This document shows positions 31,459-43,040 of a stretch of 64,000 nucleotides of DNA, one piece after another. The position numbers and the translations under genes are program-made. Source of the stretch: Maniola hyperantus (Eukaryota; Arthropoda; Insecta; Lepidoptera; Nymphalidae); NCBI RefSeq assembly GCF_902806685.2, contig NC_048557.2, positions 1,550,001-1,614,000 on the forward strand. The letters are read 5' to 3'. Below the pieces are notes generated by a model. It was given only the letters and a program-made list of their open reading frames with translations, was not told the DNA's origin and made no database searches. Within the stretch, counting starts at the first letter, position 1; every line of letters begins with the position of its first letter.

Positions 31459-31625
31459 CTATCAACCGATAGACGTCCACAGCTGGACACAAGTCCACAT
31501 GCAACGGTCTTGCGCCGCCTGAATGCAGCGGGTCCTTGCGACTGGTTTGATGTCCTTCTGTCCATCTAGCTAGTGGGGTCCAAAGTTGCGCTTTTCGATG
31601 CTAGGTCACCATTCTAGTATGAATA
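31459..31625 (-). mobile_element. RTE-type LINE fragment
   Basis: CAACCGATAGACGTCCACAG, CTGGACACAAGTCC, GGTCTTGCGCCGCCTGAATG and a following CCATCTAGCTAGTGGGG; same 3' block as at 37.3 and 57.6 kb. Confidence 0.6.
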
Positions 31626-32152
31626 TAATTAATTATGCCTTAGGGGACCCAACGTCTATCAAATTCTCTCCCAAAATTATTGATACCTAAAGTATCATGA
31701 TTAATATAGTTTCAAATGCAGACATAGTCGTTGCAAATGACTAATTTTACCTACTCATACATCCCACCCATTCCCACAACCGTATTTAAATCCCCTCAAA
31801 TTCTCTAATAAATCCAACCGGCTAACCGAGGTCGACACCAGGCAATTAGGAGTTCTGAGGAGTTAGTTATTACCCGACCGTCTCTAGATAGTTAGCTAAC
31901 TTAGAAGGAAGGTGATTAGGAGCGACATAGAAAACGCATTTGCCCGGGTTATGCTTGCCCTCCTATTCGAAGTAAGGGTTGACACTACAATTTTAAGTGT
32001 CTCAATCAAAATATTGCATGAATATTGTTCGCAGTTCCCAATATAGCTTAACTATGTACCTATTTGTATGAACCGCAGCCATAAAATAATACTTTAGTTA
32101 TACTTACCAATTAGTGGTATTTTAATGTTTTGTGAGATTGAATTGAATTAGA

Positions 32153-32525
32153 GCGATCACGCACTCATGCGATCCGAATCCGTAAAAATAGGGATATAAA
32201 AAACTCGGACCGAATTCGGATATTGCTTGCACACTAATCCGATCTCTAATCCAAATCTAAGCTATTTTTTAAATGTTTTATCGTACCACCAACAGAATCA
32301 TATAAAAAAATTACATTATTGAAATCATATTCAGTGGACATCTTTGACATATCTACGTCATGCGTCCTATTTGAATCCGAGGCACATCCGAGATATTCTC
32401 CCGGATGGATGATGGAAAATATCGGATGACGGAAGTCGGACGTAGTACGTCAGCTACCATACAAATAGTTCTATGACTAGTTCGTAACGTATTTTTACAG
32501 ACTCAGATCGGATGAGTGCGTAACC
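32153..32525. repeat. Fold-back element with GATCGGATGAGTGCG arms
   Basis: GCACTCATGCGATCCGAATC then CGTAAAAAT on the left, and ATTTTTACAGACTCAGATCG then GATGAGTGCGT on the right. The interior repeats GGATCGGA-like words. Confidence 0.55.
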
Positions 32526-33344
32526 GGCCTTACACATTACTGATTTTTTGATGTTTTAACATCTAAATACCCACAACATTTTAAAAGTCTATTTTTACGG
32601 ACTTTGATAAAATAAAGGACTTTGATAAAGGATAAGGATAAAGGTACTCAATTCGACGCGTACTTTTTAATTTCCAACGAATTCCTTGTAGATACAATAA
32701 AACTTTTATACGAAAAGTTTAAATTGACAGCCCTATCTGGAATAATACTGAAAGTATCCTTAGAACTCGAATCAAAACTTGGCGGTATGATTTAGTTAGG
32801 AAATAGAGCTCCACAGCTGGAGTTAGTACAGTCCATAGAACTAAACTGTGGAGTTCGTACTATTGCTACAGTTCCCTGTCGGCTTAAACTTTGCACGACC
32901 ACTGTGGATTTAATGATATTAAGTTTTCTCTTGTAGTACTAAAAAGTTTTAAAGTTCATCATTTCGTATTATGCAATATTATTTTGTCATTGAGCGCTTT
33001 ATTTGATCAGTCAATAATTTAAAACTCAAAATACAGACTTCAATTATTTATTTTTAAATACATTATTAACTAGCGGCTGGTTAACTAGCCCCTAAAAGAA
33101 ACCAAACAAGCCCATATCTTAGGGGCCAGTTAACGCATAACTACCAGGAGACCATAAAACCATGTCTCTCTCTTTAGAATTAGATTGGTTGCAAGCCCGT
33201 AGTGCGAGTTTTATCAGAATGGCCGGTATATTCAGGGCCTTTATAATAAGTAGCAGAAGAACATACATCATTGGAGTCTAGCTTGCAGACTGTTTGCAAC
33301 AAACTAAATTGGTTCTTAAACTAAACAAAGTCGTATCTTAATAA

Positions 33345-33686
33345 CTAGCTGACCCGCCCCGGCTTCGCTCGGGTGTAATTTAGAAAATCGAGGAGGGGGT
33401 TGAATTTCCAAAAATCCTGAAATACATATTTCTTCATTTGTTGCCGAAAACCCAAATACCAATTTTCATGCAAATAACTTGAAAAATGACGGACTTTCAT
33501 ACAAACTTCCATCCCCCATTTAACCCACTTAGGGGTGGAATTTCAAAAAAACCTTTCTTAGTGGATACCTGCTCTTTACAAAGAACACACCCTCCAAATT
33601 TCATGTCTCTAGAACCAGCGGTTTAGGCTGTGCGTTGATATATATGTCAGTCAGTCAGTCAGGACTTTGAATTTTATATATACAGA
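33345..33686 (-). mobile_element. Non-autonomous Helitron, family H3
   Basis: On the minus strand it starts A|TCTGTATATATAAAATTCAA and ends in GAGCGAAGCCGGGGCGGGTC, AGCTAG|T. Same Helitron-type ends as H1 and H2 but a different hairpin (CGAGCGAAGCCGGGGCG) and body (GAACCAGCGGTTTAGGCTGT on plus). A relative is broken up at 52.1-52.5 kb. Confidence 0.72.
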
Positions 33687-33885
33687 TTCTTAAGCACAGA
33701 TAACCAGGTACACAACACAAACCAAGGCACAGTCGATTTGAGGTCGTTCGGTTGCAGGCACTTCATGCGAGTTTTACCAGGATAGCTGGTATCTTACGGC
33801 TGTGTATAATAAGTTGCAGAGGAAGATAAAGCATGTCACTTGCAGGAGCGTCGGGAAAGTAATCATTATTATTATCCATAAGTAC

Positions 33886-34055
33886 CTACTAATATTATAA
33901 ATATGCGAAAGTATGTCTTTCTGTCTATCTGCTAGCTTTTCACGGCTCATACGTTTAACCAATTTTATCTTAATTTGGTACATAATAATATATAGTGGTC
34001 TTCCCGGATGCATCCCGGCAACACTAATACTATCCCAAGGGATTATAAAAACCTC
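33886..34055 (+). mobile_element. Degenerate H1 Helitron
   Basis: TACTAATATTATAAATATGC, CTGCTAGCTTTTCACGG and CCCAAGGGATTATAAAAACC in H1 order; 3' hairpin lost. Confidence 0.55.
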
Positions 34056-34191
34056 AACACAAAGACTTATCCACAAGGTAGCTTGCATCCTGGAGATGGA
34101 CACACACAACTTGTAATTTCAAATGTACAAGAACCCCAAATAAGTCCGTATCTTAGGAGCTAGTGCACACATAAGTACCAGGACAACATAC

Positions 34192-34334
34192 CAAAGCATG
34201 GGGTCTCTCTTGGGGTCGGTGGCGGGCGCGTCGTGCGGCAGGTCTAGTTGCGCGAACAAGGGAAAAAGCACTTGAACGCCGCCTATTGAGTTGAGCGCGC
34301 TGTGTATTGAATGCGTCACCACAGCTTTAACCTC
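34192..34334 (-). CDS. rg: rugose exon w7: start of armadillo/DUF4704 region
   Basis: Residues 239-286, phase 0 in, 2 out. Begins EVKAVVTHSIHSALNSIGGV, then QVLFPLFAQLD and a variable loop PHDAPATDPKRDPM. Human equivalent: DVKAIVTHSIHSAIHSIGGI. Acceptor TTTTCAG|GAG, donor CTTTG|GTATGT. The split codon TG+C restores the Cys that opens w8. Confidence 0.96.
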
Positions 34335-35541
34335 CTGAAAATAAATGAAGTCCGCGTTTTTTTAAATAAAGGGTAGCAACTAATCTCTAAGTAAGTACTG
34401 GTTTCAATAACCGATCGAGCAAAAAAAAATTAAATCAGGTTAAAAACGGAGCGCGGGGTTTCCTCGCCTTTAACCGAATGTTTGCACTGAAGAAACATAT
34501 TATGACTAATTTGTGAGTAGCTCACGTCAAACTCATTATTTTGACTAATTTCTTAAACTGGACACTTTCAAGTAAAGATTTTTATATAAACATGTGAAGA
34601 TGATACTGCTAGGGGTGAAATTTGAATGCCATAGGTCTACTTTGTCGCATTAGTTTACAAATTGTGAAAAACCAAATTAAGAATTTCGCGGGCAGACCCG
34701 TGTCTTGGGCCTTAAAGAAAAGTTGGGAACGTTTTAACGCGACGAGTAAAGAACAAACACCCGTTTTTATTCACACAAGCTATCTCCGCCAAAACCCAAG
34801 AACCCATCGCGGCTGGAGCTGAAACTGGGTCAGCAAATATTTACCGTTCACTGTTTACAGTGAGTACGATTTGGTTTATCCACTAAACACGTTTCGGTTC
34901 TTGCCAGAGTAAATAGCAACGCAATCTGTGAACACACGTTCCACGAAAAAACGTGACTTTACGTAAGTAACTTAAAGAAAATTATTTATTAAAGCTACGT
35001 ATACCAAAAACCGATTTGTTAGCTTTACTAGGGCACATCATTTTACATTTACGTTTTACGTTTTTAAGTTTTTAGATAAAAACTCGTTTTCCTGTTTCTG
35101 ATTGGCTGAAACTACGCGTCTCTAGATTAGCATCGCATAAACGTGACTTAGGTACATGGTGTTAGAAACTTAAGCGACGAATTGCGATAATAACAACTAT
35201 CCTGCTCTGCTTTAACATGTGGATATTCAACGACCGTTTATTGTAAAAGAATATGTATCACGTCTTATTCTCACCTTTTTTATTGTAAAAGTTGTTCTGA
35301 ACTTTTTCTTTGTAACAGTAATTGTTTATTGTAAAAGAATGCCCGAATAGAATAGGAGGTGTCACTTTATTATTAAAAAGTTTGTTCCGTAGTTGGGTTA
35401 GGTTTAATTTTGGGGTAGGTTTAGAGGATGTATAACTAACTTTACGCCAACGTTTAATTTTGAGGTGGGTTTAGAGGAGGTATAACTTTACGCCAACGTT
35501 ACCAGGAACGCATAATTTTTAAAGAGCTCTGAGATATTTAC

Positions 35542-35682
35542 CTGTAGCATTAATGCATGCGGTGTGTGCACGAAGTAGGAAACGTTGCCTTTGGGAGCCG
35601 ACTGTAAACACAGCTGGCCGTCCGTCGCAACAGGGTTGTACATAAACACTATCGCCGACGACAACTTGCCATCGTAGAGCAC
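35542..35682 (-). CDS. rg: rugose exon w6
   Basis: Residues 192-238, phase 0-0. Begins VLYDGKLSSAIVFMYNP and ends YFVHTPHALMLQ, very close to Drosophila rugose and human NBEA (LYDGKLASSIAF, IFVHSPHALMLQ). Acceptor GTATAG|GTG, donor CAG|GTAAAT. It is preceded by the largest intron in the window, about 9.3 kb from w5. Confidence 0.97.
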
Positions 35683-35726
35683 CTATACGATATAATAATA
35701 ATATAAATTCTGCATTAAAAATCTAA

Positions 35727-35887
35727 TCCATACTAATATTATGAATGCGAAAGTGTGTCTGTATGTCTGTCTGCTAGCTTTTCACGGCCCATCCGTTCAA
35801 TCGATTTTGATGAACTTTGGTACAGAGATTCCCACGGGATTTTCAAAAACCGAAATCCACGCGGACGAAGTCGTGGGCATCATCTAG
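35727..35887 (+). mobile_element. Non-autonomous Helitron, family H1 (internally deleted)
   Basis: A|TCCATACTAATATTATGAAT ... CCACGCGGACGAAGTCGTGG, GCATCATCTAG|T. At 161 bp it is shorter than other copies, missing the GACATAGGCTAC part. It begins 44 bp upstream of the w6 acceptor. Confidence 0.78.
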
Positions 35888-36106
35888 TTTAAAATAATCT
35901 ATTTGTCTTTAAAATATAGTGTGTGCCATACTAAACGTTTGAAACCCACAACTTTCTCTGAGCATAAAAGTAACAACATAAATAAGGACAAGGATATGTA
36001 TTTTCGAAAATTGCAAAACCCTAATTGTGAAATTTTGCACAGGCACGGGCACGCAATTTTAATTCGGACCATCCTCAATGTAATTAATGTATTCGTTAAT
36101 CTTTAA

Positions 36107-36328
36107 TCTAAATATATAAAAGGAAAAGGTGACTGACTGACTGACTGACTGATCTATCAACGCACACCTCAAATACTCTACGGATTAGGCTGAAATTTGG
36201 CATGCAGACAGCTTTTATGACGTAGGCCTCCGCTAAGATAGGATTTTCGAAAATTCAGCCCCTTAGGGGTGAAATAAGGGTTTGAAATTTGTGTAGCCCA
36301 CGCAGACGAAGTCGCGAGCATAAGCTCG
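36107..36328 (+). mobile_element. Non-autonomous Helitron, family H2
   Basis: A|TCTAAATATATAAAAGGAAA, (GACT)n, TTTGGCATGCAGACAGC, and end CACGCAGACGAAGTCGCGAG then CATAAGCTCG|T (CTCG replaces CTAG). Confidence 0.78.
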
Positions 36329-37311
36329 TTAATAAAAAATAAAAAATAATAATAATTAGTAAACTAAAACACAGATAAAAGAAAAACAACTTTCATCAAC
36401 TTTTTAACAAGTTCTAACTTCAGTAAAAGTCAAGTACTCAATTAAAATCTGATAGCTTTCAAGCGTAGGTAATAAGCTTAGCTTAGAGTTTGATAAAAAC
36501 TTTACTACTAAATTATGAAGAACATCGATTTTATTATTACCTTAATGATATATATCTACGCTTCAGCTTTGATGAAAATGAAATATTTAATCCTACGAGA
36601 ACGTACATTATAACATTAATAACATTATTATATCGATTCACATCAATATTACACAATACATAGAAGCTACAATAAATTATACAAGAATTTGCCGACACCC
36701 TTTAAACATTTAGACACAATTAGATATTATAAAACACAGCATGCAAAATAAAAATGTGGCTAATTCTATTGTACACAGTCACTTAACTAAAATGAGAGGA
36801 TTAATTGTATCGCAATCCCTATCAAAATTCTCCCCGCGGAAAAGGATAGCCCCTTGATTTAGACCCTTGATTTGTTAATTTAATGATTTTAAGCCGTCCA
36901 TTTAGTTTAGAGATTGTGTGGAACAGAGGTAATTAAATAAAACGTGCATAAGAAAAAACCAAAAATCCTTGAAACACGAGTTTCACGTTGAATATCGTTT
37001 ATCTTTCTATATCACATTTTCTTTGACCGATATTCTATTATTAATTTGCTATTCATTTAAGTTAATTAAGATAATAACCGGCGAAGTTTTCTACGAGAAA
37101 TAGCGTAGGTAAATTTTAATTTAATATCCTTTTAAATTAATGGAGAACAATAACAAATATAAAATGATGAAAAGCAAGCCCACAATTTATTACAACGAAG
37201 TATTGCGGTAAACGGTAAAATGGGAGCGCCCATTAATATCGGTTATTGCAGCGTGTAATACTGTTCGCACATCCTTCATCGGAAGACGCAAAACTCACAG
37301 GAACTAATACA

Positions 37312-37530
37312 ACGCATCTTCAGTCATCATCATCATCATCAACAACCGATAGACGTCCACTGCTGGCCAATGGTCTCTCGTAAGGACTTCCCACACGCCA
37401 CGATCTTGCGCCTCCTGAATCCAGCGGCTCCCTGCAACTCGCCTGATGTCCTGAGACTCGTCTGATGTCGATAACGAGTCACTTAGTCGTATGACCTGCG
37501 AAATACACCTACGGCAGCGGCGCACCATTT
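37312..37530 (-). mobile_element. RTE-type LINE C-terminal fragment with (CAT)n
   Basis: On the minus strand: SQDIRRVAGSRWIQEAQDRG then VWEVLTRDHWP, the end of a reverse-transcriptase protein, followed by a (GAT)n tail. The neighbouring 37530-37690 holds a related frame. Confidence 0.65.
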
Positions 37531-38517
37531 CGAAGGCGCTCGCGTAGGTCTATAAGCGAGAGAGGTACATTCTTAACAAAGCTATACATATGATGGCGAT
37601 CATATGATGGCATATGATGGCGCCTTCGCCTTTCCTTGTGTTTCCATCTCAGGTGTTGGTTTTTTTTAAAGAAAACGAAATGGATGGACATCGAAATATA
37701 TGGAGAAGTATGGAGCCCCGTGCTAACACTCTAGGCCAGCGTAGCTCGTAGCTACCTACCACAAGCTCCGTGAGGCATGCTTGCGAGCGTAGATCCGGGG
37801 TGACTAAAAGCTACGGCTCTTGCACCTCTCGCGGCTCGGCCGTGAAATGTGTGCGAGAAATGAATAAATTATTGCTTGGTAGTAACGTACGCGCTCTTCC
37901 GAAATATGTAAATTGAAACTGCGGGGGCGTAAACATCACGTTTGGTTCACGATACTAATTGGTTTGAACTTTGAACATAAATTATGAAGGAAACGATAAA
38001 AATTCCAAATGACTAGCCAGATAGGCATATAACTAGTAACGCACCTAGAGAGATACTTGTAGTAGTAAGTGCTAGTAGCATGTCAAACGTCAAATAATGA
38101 ATGTACACTGAAAAGTGCCAGAACGAAGATTTTCCAACTAAATCTTAAGCATTTTTCCAAAGCTTAATCCTACTTAACTTGGCTGGAAGAGTGTCACAAT
38201 AGATTATCTTAAGCTATGAAAATGAAGGAATCCTATTGGTGGCATTAAACTAAGCTGCGCTACGCTTGATCCGTAGCTCGTAGCACATTCTTGATGAAAA
38301 GGCATACTGAGTCTACTGAGTGTTTTTTAACGAAGTGTTATACAAAAGTGATACGCTGAAGCCATATTTAATTGAGAGAAAGGGTGCTCAGTTTAAATAG
38401 AAGTATCTACTGGCAATAAAACTTGCAGAAGTCGCACTGTGTACTGTAAACATTCGCAGCAAGCAACTTTTAGCTTAATTTTAGCAAGTAAATCTTGCTG
38501 AGTAGGCGTTCCCCTAC

Positions 38518-38695
38518 TAGGTGGACGGACTTAATCAGATCCGTAACAAACAGTTACACGCCTGTCTCCGTGTGTGCACATAATGCCAACGACAGAAGTC
38601 GCTGGAGGGAGATCGCACGAGCAGCAGTGAAGAGTTCATAGCCACGACCAATCTGTCAAGAGTGAACGATTGAGAAGAAGAAGAAATCTTACTAA
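38518..38695 (+). mobile_element. LINE 3' fragment
   Basis: The plus frame has AHNANDRSRWREIARAAVKS, typical of the C-terminal end of a LINE endonuclease/reverse transcriptase, followed by GAGAAGAAGAAGAA. Confidence 0.55.
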
Positions 38696-39134
38696 AATTG
38701 ACATTACAATGACGCAGACTTCTGCAAGTTGTACTGCAAGTGGTTACAAAGCTTTACGTTTATTTCGATAGGAAAATTTTATACCGGAAAAAATATAATT
38801 TTATAACAGTTTTTCATAACAAAAAAAGTTCTGAACTACCTCACACTTTCCGAGAGTCTAGACTCTAGTATAATACTGCCATAAGAGGCTATGACGAGAA
38901 TCTCAGGGTTTATGTCTTTATGGGCAAAGTTATGCAGAGTTATAATCATTATCTTCTCGGTTATAGCAAAAATTATCGCTCCATCGGAAAAGATTCATTT
39001 TTATTGCGTGAAATAATACTTTTTTTTACAACCGAAGGCCAAGGAGGTGGTACTAAATTTATGTGTAAGAGCGAATTAGTATAAAAGCAAAGATTAAAAA
39101 AAAAATTGGTAGTTATTCCAATCCAAATCAGTAG

Positions 39135-39306
39135 GTCGATTTCGTAAAACCTGCATCAATCATTATTACAATCTCAATTGTTGTGATTGGCTGAATTTGT
39201 GCCATTCTTGTTGCAACAATGCAGTGTAGCCAACAGTGAGCGAGCGTCAACCAATAAGAGGTGATTGCGATCGTGATATTGTAGCTATCATTCTACCGTA
39301 ATTGAG
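39135..39306 (+). repeat. MITE family M4, copy 2
   Basis: CTGCATCAATCATTATTACA, TTGTGATTGGCTGAATTTG, inverted AACCAATAAGAGGTGATTGC. Nearly identical in layout to copy 1. Confidence 0.65.
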
Positions 39307-39328
39307 CAGCTGATCACCATCGTGAAAC

Positions 39329-39540
39329 ATCTGATGCCCGCGACTTTGTCCGCGTGAATTTAGTTTTTCAAAATCCCGTGGGAACTCTGACTTTCCGTGA
39401 TAAAAAGCAGCCTACATTTGTGTTAATTCAGGATATAACCTATCTCTAATCACAATTTCAGCCAAATCCGCATAAATTTCAAACTATAAGAAATAAACAT
39501 ACACAATACACACACACATACACAAGCTTTCGCATTTTTT
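39329..39540 (-). mobile_element. Degenerate H1 Helitron
   Basis: CTGATGCCCGCGACTTTGTC, AATCCCGTGGGAACTCTG, a (CA)n stretch and AGCTTTCGCATTTTTT; terminal CTAG decayed. Confidence 0.6.
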
Positions 39541-39715
39541 TAAAAAAATTAAAAAGAATATTAGCCAGACCCTTGACTAACATTCCCTTTTCCTCTCCAA
39601 TTAAGCGTGAAGCTTGTGCTAGGAATAGGTACGACAATACTGCAACAGGTGGGGTTTGAACCGGCAACCTTTCGAATTTTAGTCCGCACCTTTAACCGTT
39701 GAGCTATTGAGGCTA
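39540..39715 (-). mobile_element. tRNA-derived SINE
   Basis: The minus strand starts GCCTCAATAGCTCAACGGTT (box A-like) and has GGTTCAAACCCCAC (box B-like) about 45 bases later, then a non-tRNA body ending in T-rich/A-rich sequence. No 3' acceptor stem, so a SINE head rather than a tRNA gene. Confidence 0.65.
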
Positions 39716-39989
39716 TAAATTATTATTGAGGCTTTTATAATATTAGTGTGATTTCTCTTTTGGCTAGACGGAAAACTCCGTGCGTATTGTTTGTGATTTA
39801 AAGCCTCAACTCAGCGCAAACAAATTCAGCAAACTCGGACTAATGGCTGGCCTGTGGAGTGTGGAGCAACTTAAGCACACTCAGCTTTCAAACTTTGCGT
39901 TATGGAAGTAAAGTTGTGAAAAAATAATGATAGTAGTTTTGGAGACTAGAGATCGCCGCAGTCTCTAGTGAGAATTCAACCCTGCAGTA

Positions 39990-40208
39990 TCAGTACCCTT
40001 ATTATAAATGCGAAAGTGTGTTGGTTTGTTGGTTTGTCCTTCAATCACGTCGCAACGGTGCAACGGTGCAATGGATTGACGTGATTGTTTGCATGGATAT
40101 AAATAAAGACCTGGAGAGTGACATAGGCTACTTTTTATCCCGGAAAAGCCAAGAGTTGATTTTTGAAAGGCCTAATTTTACGCGGACGAAGTCGCGGGCA
40201 TCAGCTAG
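39990..40208 (+). mobile_element. Non-autonomous Helitron, family H1
   Basis: A|TCAGTACCCTTATTATAAAT, CAATCACGTCGCAACGG, GAGTGACATAGGCTACTTTT, and end ACGCGGACGAAGTCGCGGGC, ATCAGCTAG|T. One of the best-preserved copies; CAACGGTG is duplicated inside. Confidence 0.85.
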
Positions 40209-41739
40209 TTCACACTTCACAGTAAGGATGATGCATATGACAAAAATAAATTATTCTTAGGAATCATTAAATTCGTAAAATCCTCGTCCATTTTTAGTTA
40301 TCGATTTAACTAAAAAGTACGTCAAATTACGTCATACGTTTGTGACGTCACACCTGTGTATTTCATACAAGCTCCCTTACTAAGCGAGCGTTTTGACGTT
40401 TGATATAAAGTCGCTGATTTGACTATACTCTGTTTTTTTAACAGTACAGACCGAAAGTTTTGACTATGTTGTTATTGGTCAACGTAATCAACATAAAGTC
40501 CGTTTCACATAAACTCCATAGCTGCATGCACATTCAGTTATAGTAGTCAATGGTCATCATCCCTATTTCCACAAGGCGACACGAGACGATACCACTGGCC
40601 GGCATCCTCGCTGCAGTCACACTCGGACAAAGTTTATCGTAAGCCGCTCTATATTATTACTGCATAAATAATGACCACGACTCATGCAACTGAGTCGAAA
40701 TATCGGCAGTTAAAAATCGCCTAATTAATCGTGGTATGTACCTACCCGTTTTATACAATACGAAAAATCTAAATGATGCATTTCTCATTGCTATAATTAT
40801 TTAAGAGGACTTTAAACAAAATAAATTATTACCTTTTCTTTCGAGACTTAATAAGCAGCCCAATAAAAATACCGCAAAAATCTCGCACACATTTCATATT
40901 TTTATTTACAAGAGAAGAAAAATCCTTTGAAGTCATAGCTACCAACATAATTACGTAATACGAGTTCCCATACGTGGGGATAATCCCGTATGTAATATAC
41001 TCGTAATAGAGGAATTTCCCCGTAATAATATTAAGGCATTCAGTGAACGTTATTTCATTGCGAAATGGGGAATGTCGGAGGCTTTTTATCTCAAGATTAT
41101 GCACCGCGACGAACTCCTCAAATTACTGTGGCTTTAGTATCTTTACGCGAATAATTACCCTTTTGGGCTATGCAATAGGGATGTTGACGATTATTTTGGC
41201 ATTGTAAAACTAACAGGCATATTTATTTTCAATCAAACAACTTTTATTCATGAGATTAAGCTAGGTTACCAGGGCAACATGCTCAACGGGAGATGAGTTC
41301 CCGAAACCTCGGAATACATTCTCACGATAATTAATTTTTAAAATTCAATTACCAAGTTTTAATGATAATCCTATTTGCCGAAACGCTTGATCAAAAACTA
41401 CGCTTTAAGTTCGCGCATTTAACTTTTTCGTTCCATATTTAACAGAAAATTGTGGACGAATAAATCCAAAGCCTGAGTTTGACCTTTTCACGTATACGTA
41501 GTGTTTGTTTACAAAGATTATTCATAAAGATAAAAATAGTTGAACGCGTGCAGTCTCTATTTATAAAGTGGCTCTATTTTTTTTCAATCTCCGCGATACT
41601 TCGTATTTCGTTTCGGATACTTACACGATTTCTTCTATCGTCAAACAAGGTGATAATGATTAATTGTATTGTTACAGAAATACTAAAGTACTTCATCAGG
41701 ATTCGAATTCACATTCCATTTGACCACTTTTAAATCATA

Positions 41740-41956
41740 CTAGCTTACGCCCGCGACTTCGTCCGCGTGGACTACACGAATTTGAAACCCCTATTTTACC
41801 CCTTTAGGGATTGAATTTTCAAAAATCCTTTTTTAGCGGATGCCTACGTCATAATAGCTATCTGCATGCCAAATTTCAGCCCGATCCGTCCATTAGTTTG
41901 AGCTGTGCGTTGATACATCAGTCAGTCAGTCACCTTTTCCTTTTATATATTTAAGA
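41740..41956 (-). mobile_element. Non-autonomous Helitron H2, first of a tandem pair
   Basis: On plus it runs from CTAGCTTACGCCCGCGACTT to CCTTTTATATATTTAAGA. Its TC end directly abuts the CTAG end of the next copy. Confidence 0.85.
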
Positions 41957-42216
41957 CTAGCTTATGCTCGCGACTTCGTCCGCGTGGACTACAAAATTTC
42001 AAAACCCTATTTCACCCCCTTAGGAGTTGAATTTTCAAAAATCCTTTCTTAGCGGATGCCTACGTCATAATAGCTATCTGCATGCCAAATTTCAGCCCGA
42101 TCCGTTCAGTACTTTCAGCTGTGCGTTGATAGATCATCAGTCAGTCAGTCAGTCAGTCAGTCAGTCATTCAGTCAGTCAGTCAGTCAGTCACCTTTTCCT
42201 TTTATATATATATAGA
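41957..42216 (-). mobile_element. Non-autonomous Helitron H2, second of a tandem pair
   Basis: On plus it runs from CTAGCTTATGCTCGCGACTT to TTTTATATATATATAGA, with the TCAG microsatellite expanded (about 42132-42190). It is head-to-tail with the preceding copy, no spacer. Confidence 0.85.
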
Positions 42217-42904
42217 TTTAGCAGAAGCATCCAATTTAAAAAAGAACTTGAGATACACGGCCGCGTACAAATCGCGCGTTGAAAATGTCGTATGTGCTTA
42301 CCGCGGCGTTAAGTGCTCCAAAATAAACTGAATTATACAAAACAAAACAAATGTGATACCAACACATCATGAATATTTAAGAGGGTGTCACTGTAGAGTG
42401 TCTTTCCATAAATTTTTTAGATGTCGTAAAACCTTCAATCAACATTTTCTACCTCTCAACCCCGTAGAGAGTTCTAATGCTTTAGATATATTGCCGAAAA
42501 CAAACGGAAGCCTTTTTCTTTACATCCTACATCCCTAATGTAAACGGAAAGGTGTATTTTCGGAAACAAAACAAAATCAGCAACTTTTTCTTCACTGCTT
42601 TTGCAATTTGCCGCTGAAACACTGAGAAAATAATATAATATAGAACCCTTGTTTTTCTTTGACTACAAACTAGTTGTTAGTTTGTAACTAGATAGGCGCC
42701 TACGAGCACGTGGAATGGCTACATCGACCTATTCTGTTCACCACAGCACAATAAAAACCAACTCCTTACCTACATTAAAAAAGTTGTTAAAACAATTACC
42801 CAAACGACGCCGGAGAGAGTCAGTTAGTGCTAGGCATGTGTTAGGTTAAATATAGGAACTATATAATATACATACAGCCATAAGAGGAATATACTACATA
42901 TGAT

Positions 42905-43040
42905 TATGCGACAAGTCAAAATGACAGTCGGGAACGCCCTGCACACCCGCACAGCTATCCCAGTGCGGGCGAGCGCGAATGACGTGCGGGGCGCCCCCCG
43001 CCTCAAACCCCGATTGCCTTCTCAACCTGTCATGGACTAT
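42905..43040 (+). repeat. GC-rich fold-back repeat M2, copy 3
   Basis: ATGACAGTCGGGAACGCCCT, GCGGGCGAGCGCGAATGACG and CCCCGATTGCCTTCTCAACC then TGTCATGGA; same layout as copies at 5.6 and 50.8 kb. Confidence 0.65.

Larger units (their letters stand above)
30912..34191 (-). other. Intron w7-w8 (3.3 kb)
   Basis: Contains an RTE-type fragment (31459-31625), a fold-back element (32153-32525), an H3 Helitron (33345-33686), a degenerate H1 copy (33886-34055) and a decayed duplicate of the w7 donor region (33100-33175). Confidence 0.65.

Noticed and set aside
39640..39715. tRNA-like sequence with box A and box B on the minus strand
   Set aside because: No matching 3' acceptor strand or full cloverleaf; the sequence continues into a non-tRNA body, so it is a SINE head.
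42132..42190. CRISPR-like short repeats (TCAG units)
   Set aside because: A 4-bp microsatellite inside a Helitron, no spacers, eukaryotic context.
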